Of a stretch of 64,000 nt of DNA, positions 24,796 to 34,500 are shown in pieces. Both the position numbers and the translations under genes were made by a program. Source of the DNA: Bacteroidales bacterium (GTDB lineage Bacteria > Bacteroidota > Bacteroidia > Bacteroidales > UBA932); contig JAFZBF010000041.1 of the NCBI GenBank assembly GCA_017561885.1, positions 90,218-154,217 of the forward strand, written 5' to 3'. Within the stretch, counting starts at the first letter, position 1. Each line of letters begins with the position of its first letter. Under the pieces are notes generated by a model, which saw only the letters and a list, made by a program, of their open reading frames with translations, was not told the origin of the DNA and did no database searches.

Positions 24796-25461
24796 TTACT
24801 TGGTTCTGATAACGACTACGCCGTTGGCTCCGCGCGAGCCGAAGCCTTCACCGTCTTTCAGGATTTCAACGCTCTTGACATCATAGATGTTCACGTCCAG
24901 AACAGAGCCTATCTCCTGATTGTTCAGCAGAATCAAAGCATTGTTGGAGGCCATAAGAGACCTTTGGCCGCGGATGTTCACGCTGCCGTCGGAACTTACG
25001 TTGACATTAGGCACGAGGGCGTTGAGAGCTTCTGCCAGATTGGTGAACCCCTTGAGGTTCTCTTCAGTCAGGCCGGAAGCGCCTCCGGTGTATTCACGTC
25101 TCTTGACGTACATATAACCGAAATCAACGAGTTCATCATCCTGTGATGCACTCCATTCGTCAAGATTCTCTGAAGCCATCACTATCCTCAAGCTCTTGGC
25201 CTCACCCACTTCGACTTCGTGGGTTATTCTCTTGATGGTGAAGACAAGGGTATCCTCAGGCATAAGGTTTGTCAGTCCGAAACGGCCCTTCTTGTCAGTC
25301 TTGGTGTAACGTTTTGTGTTTTTCACCTCGACTTTGACATTCTTGATACCTTTTCCGGTGGCATCTACGATAAGCCCGTTGAACGGCACCGCCTCGTCAT
25401 TCTGTGCAAGAGCAGGCAAGGCTAGAAGAAGAATGGCAACTGTCCAGAGAAATCTTTTCAT
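24796..25461 (-). CDS. Orphan TonB-plug protein with CarboxypepD-like domain, no barrel
   Basis: A 221-residue exported protein (signal MKRFLWTVAILLLALPALA). The start at 25461 is chosen for that signal. Residues about 25-95 look like the carboxypeptidase-regulatory-like repeat of SusC proteins (FNGLIVDATGKGIKNVKVEV). Residues about 120-221 match a plug: GFTNLAEALNALVPNVNV, VNIRGQRSL, LILLNNQEIG, VKSVEILKDG, RGANGVVVIRTK. The frame stops exactly where the beta-barrel would begin, so it is a plug domain on its own. It is not a simple frameshift, since the next gene follows 10 bp later. Role unknown; possibly a periplasmic partner or decoy plug. Confidence 0.8.
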   Translation of the reverse strand: MKRFLWTVAILLLALPALAQNDEAVPFNGLIVDATGKGIKNVKVEVKNTKRYTKTDKKGRFGLTNLMPEDTLVFTIKRITHEVEVGEAKSLRIVMASENLDEWSASQDDELVDFGYMYVKRREYTGGASGLTEENLKGFTNLAEALNALVPNVNVSSDGSVNIRGQRSLMASNNALILLNNQEIGSVLDVNIYDVKSVEILKDGEGFGSRGANGVVVIRTK

Positions 25462-25471
25462 TGCAATGTCT

Positions 25472-26617
25472 TTATTTTGTTGAGAACTTATAGATGGCGT
25501 TATGAACATATTCTGTGCCAGGGCGCAGGATAGTGTCCGGGAACTCAGGCTGGTTGGGACCGTCAGGGAACTTCTGGGTCTCGAGGGCGATGCCGCTGAA
25601 ACGATGGTGTACGTCGCCGCGTTTGCCGACGTCAGTACCGTTCATGGCAGGGCCTGAGTAGAACTGGATACCCGGCTGGTCTGTGAAGATCTCCAGGAAG
25701 ATTCCGGTGGCGGGCTCGTACATGGTTGCGCAGGGCCTGCTCATATCGCCGGGATGGTTGAGCACGAAGTTCTGGTCGTATCCGCCGTTGGCGATATCGA
25801 TAGCCTCTACGCTTCTGTCAGGCCTGCTGCCCACCTCGGTGGGAGTGTTGAAGTCCATCGCCGTGCCTGCGACCGGAGTCAGCTCACCCGTAGGAATGAG
25901 AGCGCGGTCGGTAGCTGTGAAAGAATCGGCATCGATATAGAGGATATGGCTGTTCGAGCTGACCTCGCTGGTTCCGTGAAGGTTGAGATAGGGATGGAAA
26001 GTCAGGTTCACCGGGCAGGCCTTGTCTGTAACAGCCTTGTGGGTAATCGCCAGCGAGTTGTCGTTCTTAACGGTGTATATCACGGTGATCTTCATGTTGC
26101 CGGGATAACCCATCTCGCCGTCGGGTGAATCGTAGGTCATTTCCACTACCGGCTCGCCCTGAGCGTTCTTGTACTGCTTGCAGTCCCATACCACTGCATA
26201 GATACCTTTCTTTCCGCCGTGCAGGTGGTTGCCGTTCTCATTCTGATCTACCTGATAGGTAACGCCGTCGATGGTGAAGGCACCTTTGGCGATACGGTTG
26301 CCGTAGCGGCCTACTACAGGACCTGAGAATGCGTCACCGGTGAGATAACCCTCGATTGAATCGAATCCCCAGATGACATCCTTGTAATCACCGTTCTTGT
26401 CGGGAACTATTATGCTGACCACGCGGGCTCCGTAGTTCGTAAACTGGACTACCATTCCGTTGGCGTTCTCTACAGTGTAAAGATGCACGTCTTTGCCGTC
26501 AATGACAGCCTCGAACAACTTGGGATCAACTTTCAGGGCATCTGCGCCCTTCTTTCCGGTGCAGCCCGCGGTGAATACCACGACTGCCGCCATCAAAACG
26601 AATAAAATCTTTTTCAT
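25472..26617 (-). CDS. galM: Aldose 1-epimerase (mutarotase) lipoprotein
   Basis: A 381-residue galactose mutarotase family protein. The lipobox FTAGC puts the lipid on Cys19, so it acts in the periplasm. The conserved His pair is in NHLHGGKKG and LTFHPYLNLHG; the catalytic Glu lies in ALETQKFPDGPNQPEFP. It interconverts alpha- and beta-anomers of hexoses or arabinose. Located between araD and the orphan plug gene, consistent with supplying the right anomer for uptake or isomerisation. Confidence 0.93.
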   Translation of the reverse strand: MKKILFVLMAAVVVFTAGCTGKKGADALKVDPKLFEAVIDGKDVHLYTVENANGMVVQFTNYGARVVSIIVPDKNGDYKDVIWGFDSIEGYLTGDAFSGPVVGRYGNRIAKGAFTIDGVTYQVDQNENGNHLHGGKKGIYAVVWDCKQYKNAQGEPVVEMTYDSPDGEMGYPGNMKITVIYTVKNDNSLAITHKAVTDKACPVNLTFHPYLNLHGTSEVSSNSHILYIDADSFTATDRALIPTGELTPVAGTAMDFNTPTEVGSRPDRSVEAIDIANGGYDQNFVLNHPGDMSRPCATMYEPATGIFLEIFTDQPGIQFYSGPAMNGTDVGKRGDVHHRFSGIALETQKFPDGPNQPEFPDTILRPGTEYVHNAIYKFSTK

Positions 26618-26623
26618 ATATGT

Positions 26624-27340
26624 TTACTGTTTCTTTTGTCCGTAATAAGCCCCGGGACCGTGTTTACGGCTGTAGTGCTTCTCGATCAGATGCTTGTTCA
26701 TCGAGGGAACATGCTTCACCACATCGAGAGTGTTCAGGTGCAGGGTAGATGAAACGAATGCCATCTTCGCGACCTGTTCCAGCACTACTGCATTGTGCAC
26801 AGCCTCGGCGGCATCCTTGCCCCAGGCAAAGGGTCCGTGGTTTTTCACCAGCACGGCCGGAGTGTCGTCCGGATTCATTCCCTGGAAACGCTCGATTATC
26901 ACGTTGCCCGTCTCCTTCTCGTACTCACCGAAGACCTCTGATTTCTTCATGTCGCGGGTGCAGGGGATGTCGTCGTGGAAGTAATCGGCGTGGGTAGTGC
27001 CGATGTTGGGGATAGGCCTTCCCGCCTGCGCCCAGGCGGTGGCATAGGTGGAATGGGTGTGAACCACTCCGCCGATGTTGGGGAACGCCTTGTAGAGGGC
27101 CACGTGGGTCGGGGTGTCCGAAGATGGACGCAGGCTGCCTTCGACAACCTTGCCGTCAAGGTCCACGACTACCATATCGGAAGCCTTCATATCGTCATAG
27201 CTGACTCCAGAGGGTTTGATGACGACAAGGCCGCTGGCACGGTCGATGGCGCTGACATTGCCCCAGGTGAAGATCACCAGCCCGTGTTCCACGAGGCTCA
27301 GGTTGGCCTCGAGTACTTCCTGTTTGAGAGCCTCCAACAT
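26624..27340 (-). CDS. araD: L-ribulose-5-phosphate 4-epimerase
   Basis: A 238-residue class II aldolase/AraD family protein. I start at ATG 27340 ([14 protein letters not shown]), 1 bp after the symporter stop. The Zn2+-binding [10 protein letters not shown] and KNHGPFAWG blocks, [16 protein letters not shown] and [15 protein letters not shown] identify AraD. It converts L-ribulose-5-P to D-xylulose-5-P, the third step of arabinose catabolism. araA and araB lie on the divergent arm. Confidence 0.95.
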   Translation of the reverse strand: MLEALKQEVLEANLSLVEHGLVIFTWGNVSAIDRASGLVVIKPSGVSYDDMKASDMVVVDLDGKVVEGSLRPSSDTPTHVALYKAFPNIGGVVHTHSTYATAWAQAGRPIPNIGTTHADYFHDDIPCTRDMKKSEVFGEYEKETGNVIIERFQGMNPDDTPAVLVKNHGPFAWGKDAAEAVHNAVVLEQVAKMAFVSSTLHLNTLDVVKHVPSMNKHLIEKHYSRKHGPGAYYGQKKQ

Positions 27341-27341
27341 A

Positions 27342-29060
27342 CTACCAGAAGTAAATATAGAATGCAATGGTGAAGCCGAGGATCACGCAGGTGTGGAAGA
27401 TGTCCCAGCCATTCCAGCTGCGGCGGGTGACTGCCTTCTGCTCAGCAGTAGCCGTACCGAACACGAGACCCCTGATTTCCTCTTCGGGTTTCGGTTTGGT
27501 GCAGAACGATACGATGATGCAGACAAGCAGGCAGACAACCAGCATGCAGCCGCAGAAGAAGAGCCAGTTGAAATCGTAGAATACGGTGCGGAACAGGCTT
27601 GAGCCGAGTCCCTCGCCCCAGGGGGTGGTGTAGATAACCTTGGCGCCGAGACGGACCAGACCGATGACCAGACCCGTAATCAATGCCCACTGGCCGCCCT
27701 TGGGAGTGGCTTTCTTCCAGCACACACCCATAAGGAATGCAGCGGCGATACCCGGAGCCAGCACTGACTGGACATCCTGCAGGTAGAGATAAAGCACGTC
27801 GCCGATGCTCTTCATCACGGGAATCCAGAGAATACCGAGGGTTACGATTATGATGGTGGCGATACGGCCCACCTTCACGAGTTTCTGCTCTGAAACCTCG
27901 GGATGCTTGGGCTTGTATACGTCGATGGTGTACAGCATGGCTGATGAGTTGAACAGCGAAGCCAGAGAGCTCATCAAGGCTGCGAGGATACCGCAGACGA
28001 CGACTCCCTTGAAGCCGGCAGGCAGAAGCTTGGCAACCAGCAGAGGGAATGCGACGTCACCGTTGGTGAGCACCGGTGCCAATTGCTGGCCGAGCTCGGT
28101 GTTGAGGGCTCCGGTGGCGGCTCCGCGTGCGAGTGCGAAGGCTATCATTCCGGGGATGAGGAACAGGAACACGGGCAGAAGCTTAAGGTAGGCTCCGAAG
28201 ATGGCACCGCGGCGGGCCTGACGCTGGTCACGGCCTGAGAGCACCCTCTGCACGATGAACTGGTCTGTACACCAGTACCAGAAGCCGATGATTGCGGATC
28301 CCAGCAGTGCGCCGAGCCAAGGGTACTGAGGATCGCTGATAGGTCTCATCAAGTGGGACATCGAACCCTGAGCGCCTTCATAAGCAGGAGTTACGTTGCA
28401 GAGGTCGAGCATGTTCTGCCATCCACCGAGTTCCTTGAAGCCGAGGATGAGGATCACGATGGATCCGAGAAGCAGGATGGGCGTCTGGAGAACTGACGTC
28501 TTGAGGACGGATTCCATGCCTCCTATCACGGTATATATGGCTGTCAATATTACCAGTCCGATCGCGGCAACCCAGAAGAAGTCCACGTTGGCTCCGAATA
28601 TCCGGATGCTCTCGATGCCGAACACCTGCTGGAACACCAGACCGCCGGCATAAACCGTCACGGCCACCTTGGTGAGCACGTAGCTGATCAGCGAGATGTA
28701 AGTCAGGATCTTGCGGGAGCTGCGGTTGTAGCGTTTCTCGAGGAACTCGGGCATCGTGAATACCATACTGCGCTCGTAGAACGGCACGAACACCCACGCC
28801 AGGATCAGGATCATCCAACCCTGGATCTCCCAGTGAGCCATCGCAAGGCCGCTCGACGCACCGCTGCCTGCAAGGCCGATCAGGTGCTCGGACCCGATGT
28901 TCGATGCGAAGATGGACGCACCGATGGCAATCCATGTGGCATCGCGGCCGCTGAGGAAATAATCAGATGAATTGTCTTTTTTCTTGCGGACTACCGACAT
29001 GATAATCCATACCATAGCTGCGACGAATATCGCAATCACTATCCAGTCTAGTAAAGCCAT
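27342..29060 (-). CDS. Na+/sugar symporter (SSS/SGLT family)
   Basis: A 572-residue sodium:solute symporter with about 14 membrane segments. ATG 29060 ([14 protein letters not shown]) is chosen over an open frame to 29099 that is hydrophilic and overlaps the promoter. Family marks: [36 protein letters not shown] near the N-terminus and [28 protein letters not shown], which includes the Na+-site Ser pair. The context indicates L-arabinose or a related pentose; the Na+ gradient could come from the NQR encoded 8 kb away. First gene of the minus-strand operon. Confidence 0.92.
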   Translation of the reverse strand: MALLDWIVIAIFVAAMVWIIMSVVRKKKDNSSDYFLSGRDATWIAIGASIFASNIGSEHLIGLAGSGASSGLAMAHWEIQGWMILILAWVFVPFYERSMVFTMPEFLEKRYNRSSRKILTYISLISYVLTKVAVTVYAGGLVFQQVFGIESIRIFGANVDFFWVAAIGLVILTAIYTVIGGMESVLKTSVLQTPILLLGSIVILILGFKELGGWQNMLDLCNVTPAYEGAQGSMSHLMRPISDPQYPWLGALLGSAIIGFWYWCTDQFIVQRVLSGRDQRQARRGAIFGAYLKLLPVFLFLIPGMIAFALARGAATGALNTELGQQLAPVLTNGDVAFPLLVAKLLPAGFKGVVVCGILAALMSSLASLFNSSAMLYTIDVYKPKHPEVSEQKLVKVGRIATIIIVTLGILWIPVMKSIGDVLYLYLQDVQSVLAPGIAAAFLMGVCWKKATPKGGQWALITGLVIGLVRLGAKVIYTTPWGEGLGSSLFRTVFYDFNWLFFCGCMLVVCLLVCIIVSFCTKPKPEEEIRGLVFGTATAEQKAVTRRSWNGWDIFHTCVILGFTIAFYIYFW

Positions 29061-29096
29061 AACAGTTATGTTCGGGGATAAATTATACTTAATACG

Positions 29097-29114
29097 CAAA
29101 TTTAATTAAATTTG
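29097..29114. promoter_or_regulatory. 18-bp perfect palindrome bearing both divergent -7 boxes of the ara locus
   Basis: CAAATTTAATTAAATTTG reads the same on both strands. It contains TAAATTTG (29107-29114, plus, for araA) and the same box on the minus strand (29104-29097, for the symporter operon). The two promoters thus overlap head to head and probably compete for, or share, RNA polymerase and a regulator. Confidence 0.7.
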
Positions 29115-29162
29115 TAAGAATCTCGTAAAGGACGATATCTAATAACTATAAATAATACTGCT

Positions 29163-30701
29163 ATGCTTTTTGAAAATTATGAAGTCTGGTTCGTCACAGG
29201 AGCTCAGCTTCTCTACGGTGGAGACGCCGTGGTACAGGTGGACGGACACTCAAAAGAAATGGTCGAGGGGCTTAACGCCTCCGGCAACATCCCCGTGAAG
29301 ATTGTTTACAAGGGCACTGCCAACAGTTCGAAGGAAGTGGAGGCCGTAATGCTCGCCGCCAACAACGACAGCAAGTGCATCGGCATCATCACCTGGATGC
29401 ACACCTTCTCACCCGCCAAGATGTGGATCAAGGGCCTGCAGCAGCTGCAGAAACCTCTGCTCCACTTCCACACCCAGTACAATGCGGAGATTCCCTGGGA
29501 CAAGATCGACATGGACTTCATGAACCTCAACCAGAGCGCCCACGGCGACATCGAATTCGGACATATCTGCACCCGCATGCGCATCCCCCGCAAGGTGGTT
29601 TGCGGCTACTGGAAGGATGAAGATGTTCAGAAGAAGATTGCCGTATGGGCACGCGTGGCAGCCGGCGTCCGCGACGCTCACGACGTACGCTGCCTTATGT
29701 TCGGTATGAACATGAACAACGTTGCCGTGACCGACGGCGACCGTGTTGAGTTCGAGCAGCGGCTGGGCTACCATGTAGACTATTACCCCGTTAGTTCTCT
29801 CATGGAGTACTACAAGAAGGTCACCGACGAAGAGGCTGACGCTCTCGTAGAGGAGTACAAGAAGCTCTATGAAATAAAGATCGACGAAAGCGGTCCTGAA
29901 GTATACTGGGAGAAGGTGAAGAACAGCGCCAAGGCCGAAATCGCCCTGCGCCGCGTGCTTAAGGACGAAGGAGCCACCGCATTCACCACAAACTTCGACG
30001 ACCTCGGAGACGCCGACATCGACGCTCCCGACTTCTGCGGCTTCGACCAGATTCCCGGCCTCGCTTCACAGCGTCTGATGGCCGAAGGTTACGGTTTCGG
30101 CGCAGAGGGCGACTGGAAAACCGCCTGCCTTGTACGCACCCTCTGGGTTATGCAGCAGGGTCTGCCCACCGGATGTTCATTCCTCGAGGACTACACACTC
30201 AACTTCGCCGGCGACCGTTCGTCATGCCTGCAGAGCCATATGCTCGAAATCTGCCCGCTCATCGCCGTAGAGGACAAGCCGAAACTCGAGGTTCATTTCC
30301 TCGGAATCGGTATCCGCAAGCAGCAGACCGCCCGTCTGGTGTTCACCTCCAAGACCGGCCCCGGCATCAAGGCTACCATCATCGACCTCGGCAACCGCTT
30401 CCGCCTGATCTCACAGGCCGTTGAGTGCATCAAGCCGAAGCCTATGCCCCACCTGCCCGTGGCCAGCGCTCTCTGGATTCCCCAGCCCACCTTCGAGATC
30501 GGCGCCGGCGCCTGGATACTGGCCGGCGGCACTCACCATAGCGCCTTCTCATATGACATAACCGAGGAATACTGGGATGACTTCGCAGAGATGACCGGCA
30601 TCGAGTACGTCCGCATCAACAAGCAGACCAACACCGCCGACTTCAAGCAGACCCTCCGCAACAACGAAGTGTATTTTATGCTCAACAAGGCGCTGAAGTA
30701 A
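29163..30701 (+). CDS. araA: L-arabinose isomerase
   Basis: A 512-residue AraA. VWFVTGAQLLYGG at the start, TWMHTFSPAKMWI, LHFHTQYNAEIPWDKIDMDFMNLNQSAHGDIE, and the metal-ligand/catalytic blocks near EGYGFGAEGDWK and GGTHHSAFS are diagnostic. It converts L-arabinose to L-ribulose and requires Mn2+. One base separates its stop from the ribulokinase start. Confidence 0.97.
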   Translation: MLFENYEVWFVTGAQLLYGGDAVVQVDGHSKEMVEGLNASGNIPVKIVYKGTANSSKEVEAVMLAANNDSKCIGIITWMHTFSPAKMWIKGLQQLQKPLLHFHTQYNAEIPWDKIDMDFMNLNQSAHGDIEFGHICTRMRIPRKVVCGYWKDEDVQKKIAVWARVAAGVRDAHDVRCLMFGMNMNNVAVTDGDRVEFEQRLGYHVDYYPVSSLMEYYKKVTDEEADALVEEYKKLYEIKIDESGPEVYWEKVKNSAKAEIALRRVLKDEGATAFTTNFDDLGDADIDAPDFCGFDQIPGLASQRLMAEGYGFGAEGDWKTACLVRTLWVMQQGLPTGCSFLEDYTLNFAGDRSSCLQSHMLEICPLIAVEDKPKLEVHFLGIGIRKQQTARLVFTSKTGPGIKATIIDLGNRFRLISQAVECIKPKPMPHLPVASALWIPQPTFEIGAGAWILAGGTHHSAFSYDITEEYWDDFAEMTGIEYVRINKQTNTADFKQTLRNNEVYFMLNKALK

Positions 30702-30702
30702 T

Positions 30703-32295
30703 ATGGATGCAGAGCAGATCATAAAAGAAGGGAAAGCCATCCTCGGCATCGAGTTTGGCTCCACCCGCATTAAGGCCGTCCTTATCGACCCTGAAAACAA
30801 TCCTATAGCACAGGGCTCCCACACGTGGGAGAACCAGTTGGTCGACGGTCTGTGGACCTACAGCATCGAGGCTATCTGGACCGGCCTGCAGGACTGCTAT
30901 GCCGACCTGCGGAAGAACGTGAAAGCCAAGTATGGCTGCGAGATCAAGTCGCTTGCTGCAATCGGATTCTCCGCCATGATGCACGGCTATATGCCCTTTG
31001 ACAAGAAAGGCGAGATTCTCGTACCCTTCCGGACCTGGCGCAACACCAACACCAGCAAGGCGGCAGCTGAACTCTCCGAGCTTTTCAACTACAACATTCC
31101 GCTCCGCTGGAGCATCAGCCACCTGTATGAGGCCATTCTTGAAAACGAAGAGCACGTGCCCAGAATCAACTTCCTCACCACTCTTGCCGGCTACATCCAC
31201 TGGCAGTTGACAGGCGAGAAGGTCCTGGGCGTCGGAGATGCTTCAGGCATGATTCCCGTTGATCCCTTCACCAAAACATACGACTCGACGATGGTGGCCA
31301 AGTTCGACAAACTTGTCGAGCCCCGAGGTTTCAAATGGAAACTGCTGGACATTCTGCCGAAGGTCCTTGTGGCCGGAGAGAACGCCGGTGTCCTCACTCC
31401 CGAGGGAGCGAAGAAACTCGACGTGAGCGGACACCTCCAGCCCGGCATACCGTTCTGCCCGCCGGAAGGTGACGCAGGCACAGGTATGGTTGCCACAAAT
31501 GCAGTCCGCCAGCGCACCGGCAACGTCAGCGCAGGCACCAGCTCTTTCTCTATGATTGTGCTGGAGAAACCCCTGACGAAGCCTTACGAGGTGCTTGATA
31601 TGGTGACCACTCCCGACGGATCGCTAGTGGCTATGGTACACTGTAACAACTGCACCAGCGAAATCAACGCGTGGGTGAACATTTTCAAGGAATACCAGGA
31701 GCTGCTGGGAGTGAAACAGGATACCAACACCCTCTACACTACCCTCTTCAACGCAGCCCTCAACGGCGACGGCGACTGCGGCGGACTGATGGCGTACAAC
31801 TACGTATCCGGCGAACCGGTAACAGGCCTGATGGACGGACGTCCCCTCTTTGTGCGCTCGGCCAACGACAAGTTCTCGCTGGCGAACTTTATGCGAGCCC
31901 AGCTCTACGGAGCCATCGGCGTGCTGAAGATCGGCAACGACATCCTCTTCAACGAGGAGCAGGTCAAGGTTGACCGCATTATGGGTCACGGAGGCTACTT
32001 CACTACCCCGAAAGTGGGTCAGAAGATGCTTGCCGCCGCCCTTAACTCGCCCATCTCCGTAATGGAGACCGCTGGTGAAGGCGGTGCGTGGGGCATCGCC
32101 CTGCTCGCAGGGTTTATGGCCAACAATCCCGACAAACTGTCCCTGCCGGATTACCTCGACAACGTGGTATTCGCAGGCAACACAGGTGTCGAGATTTCTC
32201 CCGACCCCGTTGATGTGGAAGGATTCAACCGCTACATCAGCAGTTACAAGGCAGCCCTCCCCATCGAGCAGGCCGCAGTGCAGTACAAAAAATGA
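30703..32295 (+). CDS. araB: Ribulokinase-type FGGY carbohydrate kinase
   Basis: A 530-residue FGGY kinase. AILGIEFGSTRIKAVLID is the ATP-binding phosphate-1 region; AAIGFSAMMHGYMPFD, GDASGMIPVD (catalytic Asp) and GHGGYFTTPKVGQKMLA are further family blocks. Its position next to araA and opposite araD supports phosphorylation of L-ribulose. The sequence is of the Bacteroidota type that is annotated variously as ribulokinase or xylulokinase. Its end overlaps the next start by 4 bp (ATGA). Confidence 0.88.
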   Translation: MDAEQIIKEGKAILGIEFGSTRIKAVLIDPENNPIAQGSHTWENQLVDGLWTYSIEAIWTGLQDCYADLRKNVKAKYGCEIKSLAAIGFSAMMHGYMPFDKKGEILVPFRTWRNTNTSKAAAELSELFNYNIPLRWSISHLYEAILENEEHVPRINFLTTLAGYIHWQLTGEKVLGVGDASGMIPVDPFTKTYDSTMVAKFDKLVEPRGFKWKLLDILPKVLVAGENAGVLTPEGAKKLDVSGHLQPGIPFCPPEGDAGTGMVATNAVRQRTGNVSAGTSSFSMIVLEKPLTKPYEVLDMVTTPDGSLVAMVHCNNCTSEINAWVNIFKEYQELLGVKQDTNTLYTTLFNAALNGDGDCGGLMAYNYVSGEPVTGLMDGRPLFVRSANDKFSLANFMRAQLYGAIGVLKIGNDILFNEEQVKVDRIMGHGGYFTTPKVGQKMLAAALNSPISVMETAGEGGAWGIALLAGFMANNPDKLSLPDYLDNVVFAGNTGVEISPDPVDVEGFNRYISSYKAALPIEQAAVQYKK

Positions 32296-33044
32296 CCAGG
32301 TATATTATCAATGTTTTTCTCCTCCTTCTCATCCTGACCGGATGTGAGAAGGAGGGGTCAAGCAGAAATAAGGAGAAACTCTTTTTCGGAACTGTCTGGA
32401 AGTTGGACAAGGTAGATTATTATCTTGACGGACAACTGGTCAGCAGCTCTGCACACAACGCCGATAATGCCCTTTATGTACATTATTTCGAGGACTTGTC
32501 AATAACGATCTATTTAGAAGACGGACGATATAGAAGTTATGTTCAAACCCACAACATATCTGATTTCCATATCAACATAAGCCCTAATGTGCCTGAAAGA
32601 GTGGTCACTTCCGTCACTCAGACATCTATGGTTATAGAGACGGATGGGTTGGAACATATGATATATCCGGAGAGTTTCGACTACAATCACTCTGTCGCTT
32701 ATTACTCTGCTGCAAAGAAGAGTTCTTTGGCATCTTCTTTCGAAGGCGAGTGGCATAATTACAAGGCGGAGTTGTACAGAGATGGCCAAGAAGTTTTTTC
32801 TAATGATCAAGATTATCGAGTCAAGTATTCCAAGGATGGTCTCGTCACCTACTCGGACCCGGCCTTATCAGTCCAAGGCAATAATTATCTGCTGATTGAT
32901 GACAAACTTGCGTTCAGCCAGTTGGTCTCGCCTTGGACGCAAACAGTCTGGACCGTTAGCATAAATGGTGACGAAATGGTTCAGGAGGAATCGTCCCCAA
33001 CCATACTTGGCACCATGAAGTATTATTTTCGCAAAGTCAAGTAA
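32292..33044 (+). CDS. Hypothetical lipoprotein coupled to araB
   Basis: A 250-residue protein with lipobox ILTGC (Cys18). Two halves have the same layout, a Trp-containing lipocalin-like strand set: FFGTVWKLDKVDYYLDGQLV and SFEGEWHNYKAELYRDGQEV. The frame overlaps araB by 4 bp, but the base composition is clearly AT-richer than araB, with rare codons, so it may be a later insertion that kept coupling. No family recognised; Bacteroidota genomes hold many such short surface lipoproteins. A role in sugar capture is only a guess from context. Confidence 0.75.
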   Translation: MTRYIINVFLLLLILTGCEKEGSSRNKEKLFFGTVWKLDKVDYYLDGQLVSSSAHNADNALYVHYFEDLSITIYLEDGRYRSYVQTHNISDFHINISPNVPERVVTSVTQTSMVIETDGLEHMIYPESFDYNHSVAYYSAAKKSSLASSFEGEWHNYKAELYRDGQEVFSNDQDYRVKYSKDGLVTYSDPALSVQGNNYLLIDDKLAFSQLVSPWTQTVWTVSINGDEMVQEESSPTILGTMKYYFRKVK

Positions 33045-33048
33045 AATC

Positions 33049-34461
33049 TCAGTAGAGCCCGACGTTGTCGAGCGCGATGCAGGCCTTTGAGGCCAGGATG
33101 TTGACCCGGATGGCAGTTGTTGTCACCGGGTCAAATCTTATTATGCGTTTGTTGCCGATGGTGGTCTGTTCGTCGAGAGTCTGCCATTGGCCGTCCACAA
33201 GGGCTTCCACGCTGAATCGCTGCACTCTCTGGCCGAGGGCGATATGTTCCTGCAATACAATCTTGCTGAGCGTGACGGGCTTGCGGAAGCTGGCGGTCAG
33301 GGAAGCTTCGGTGACGCCGTCGTCAGTTGCCCAATAACCCTCCCCCGCCACTTTCGAGGCCGCGAATCTGCGGGCCTTGCCGCGTACGTTGCTGGCCTCA
33401 AACCGCGCCTCTTCAGCATAGTTATGCGCGAATTCTTTCTCGATGGCTTCGCCGAACGCAATGAGGTTTGCCGAGTCTATGGGATGTATCAGGCCTCTGC
33501 GATCCGGCGGCACGTTAAGTATGAGGTTTCCGTTGCGTCCTATCGACTTGTAGTATATGTCCATCAACTGTTCCACGCTCTTCACGCGGCTGTCCTCCCT
33601 CTCGTGATAGAACCATCCGGGACGTATCGACACGTCCACCTCGGCAGGCAGCCAGTCGGTGCCGTCCTCCTGCCCGTGATTGAGGGCATAGGTATCGGCA
33701 TGTCCCGGTGCGAACTCGGCCTTGTTGAGCGTGCACCAGTTGGTCTCACCCGCAAAACCCGCCTCGTTGCCCACCCAGCGGCAGTCGGGTCCGCCGTCGG
33801 AGAACATAATTGCCTGAGGCTGCTTCTCGCGGACTATCTCCCAGGTCACCGGCCATTCATAATATGTGAGATTGTCAATTGTGCGGCGCTCGTCAGCACC
33901 TCCGTACCAGCCGTCACCGCCGTTGGCGCCGTCGAACCACACTTCGAAGATGTCGCCGTAGTTCGTCAGCAGCTCGGTCAACTGGTTGCGGTAATAGTCG
34001 ATATATGCCGGCGTGCCGTAGTCGGGATGGTTGCGGTCCCAGGGAGAGAGATACACGCCGAACTTCAGGCCATATTCCCGGCAGGCATCGCTCACTTCGC
34101 GCACCAAGTCGCGGCCGTACGGCGAGTTCATAATGTTATGCTCCGTATATTTGGTATCCCACAGGCAGAAGCCGTCGTGGTGTTTGGCAGTCAGGACGAT
34201 GCCCTTGAAGCCGGCGTGACTGACAATGTCCGCCCACTGGCGCGGGTCGCAGGCCGTGGGATTGAATATCTGCTCGCTTTCATCGCCGTAGCCCCATTCT
34301 AGGTCTGTGAAGGTGTTGGTAGTGAAATGTATGAAGACGTAGCGCTCCAACTGGTGCCAGTTCAGCTGCCTTTCGCTCGGAATAGGACCGCAGGGTGCAG
34401 GCTCGCTCACCCTCGTGCATGCAACCGCAAGAAGCGCAATAAACAAACAGAATCTTTTCAT
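33049..34461 (-). CDS. GH29 alpha-L-fucosidase lipoprotein
   Basis: A 470-residue GH29 enzyme, start at 34461 (MKRFCLFIALLAVAC, lipobox Cys near 15). WGYGDESEQIFNPTACDPRQWADI, AKHHDGFCLWDTKYTEHN, and FEVWFDGANGG, where the Asp is the retaining nucleophile, are family hallmarks. The catalytic barrel ends near residue 340. The last 100 residues (ASLTASFRKPVTLSKIVLQEH) resemble an F5/8-type beta-sandwich. The arrangement fits subfamily GH29B, specific for alpha-1,3/1,4-fucosyl linkages. It is read towards the arabinose operon and has its own promoter. Confidence 0.92.
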   Translation of the reverse strand: MKRFCLFIALLAVACTRVSEPAPCGPIPSERQLNWHQLERYVFIHFTTNTFTDLEWGYGDESEQIFNPTACDPRQWADIVSHAGFKGIVLTAKHHDGFCLWDTKYTEHNIMNSPYGRDLVREVSDACREYGLKFGVYLSPWDRNHPDYGTPAYIDYYRNQLTELLTNYGDIFEVWFDGANGGDGWYGGADERRTIDNLTYYEWPVTWEIVREKQPQAIMFSDGGPDCRWVGNEAGFAGETNWCTLNKAEFAPGHADTYALNHGQEDGTDWLPAEVDVSIRPGWFYHEREDSRVKSVEQLMDIYYKSIGRNGNLILNVPPDRRGLIHPIDSANLIAFGEAIEKEFAHNYAEEARFEASNVRGKARRFAASKVAGEGYWATDDGVTEASLTASFRKPVTLSKIVLQEHIALGQRVQRFSVEALVDGQWQTLDEQTTIGNKRIIRFDPVTTTAIRVNILASKACIALDNVGLY

Positions 34462-34477
34462 AGTGTCAGGTTTTATA

Positions 34478-34485
34478 CAAAGATA
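34478..34485 (-). promoter_or_regulatory. -7 box TATCTTTG for the fucosidase
   Basis: Minus-strand TATCTTTG, 17 bp upstream of the ATG at 34461, in the gap after uvrD. Confidence 0.6.
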
Positions 34486-34500
34486 CATAAAACAAGTAAG

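Noticed and set aside
33187..34302. Long plus-strand open frame (371 codons) opposite the fucosidase
   Set aside because: It lies wholly antisense to a GH29 gene with clear catalytic motifs, has no family likeness, and is a by-product of the GC-rich codon pattern. The same holds for plus-strand frames at 35299-36507 (opposite uvrD), 46447-47409 (opposite ftsK), 22473-23327 (opposite GH92) and 62152-62904 (opposite GH9).
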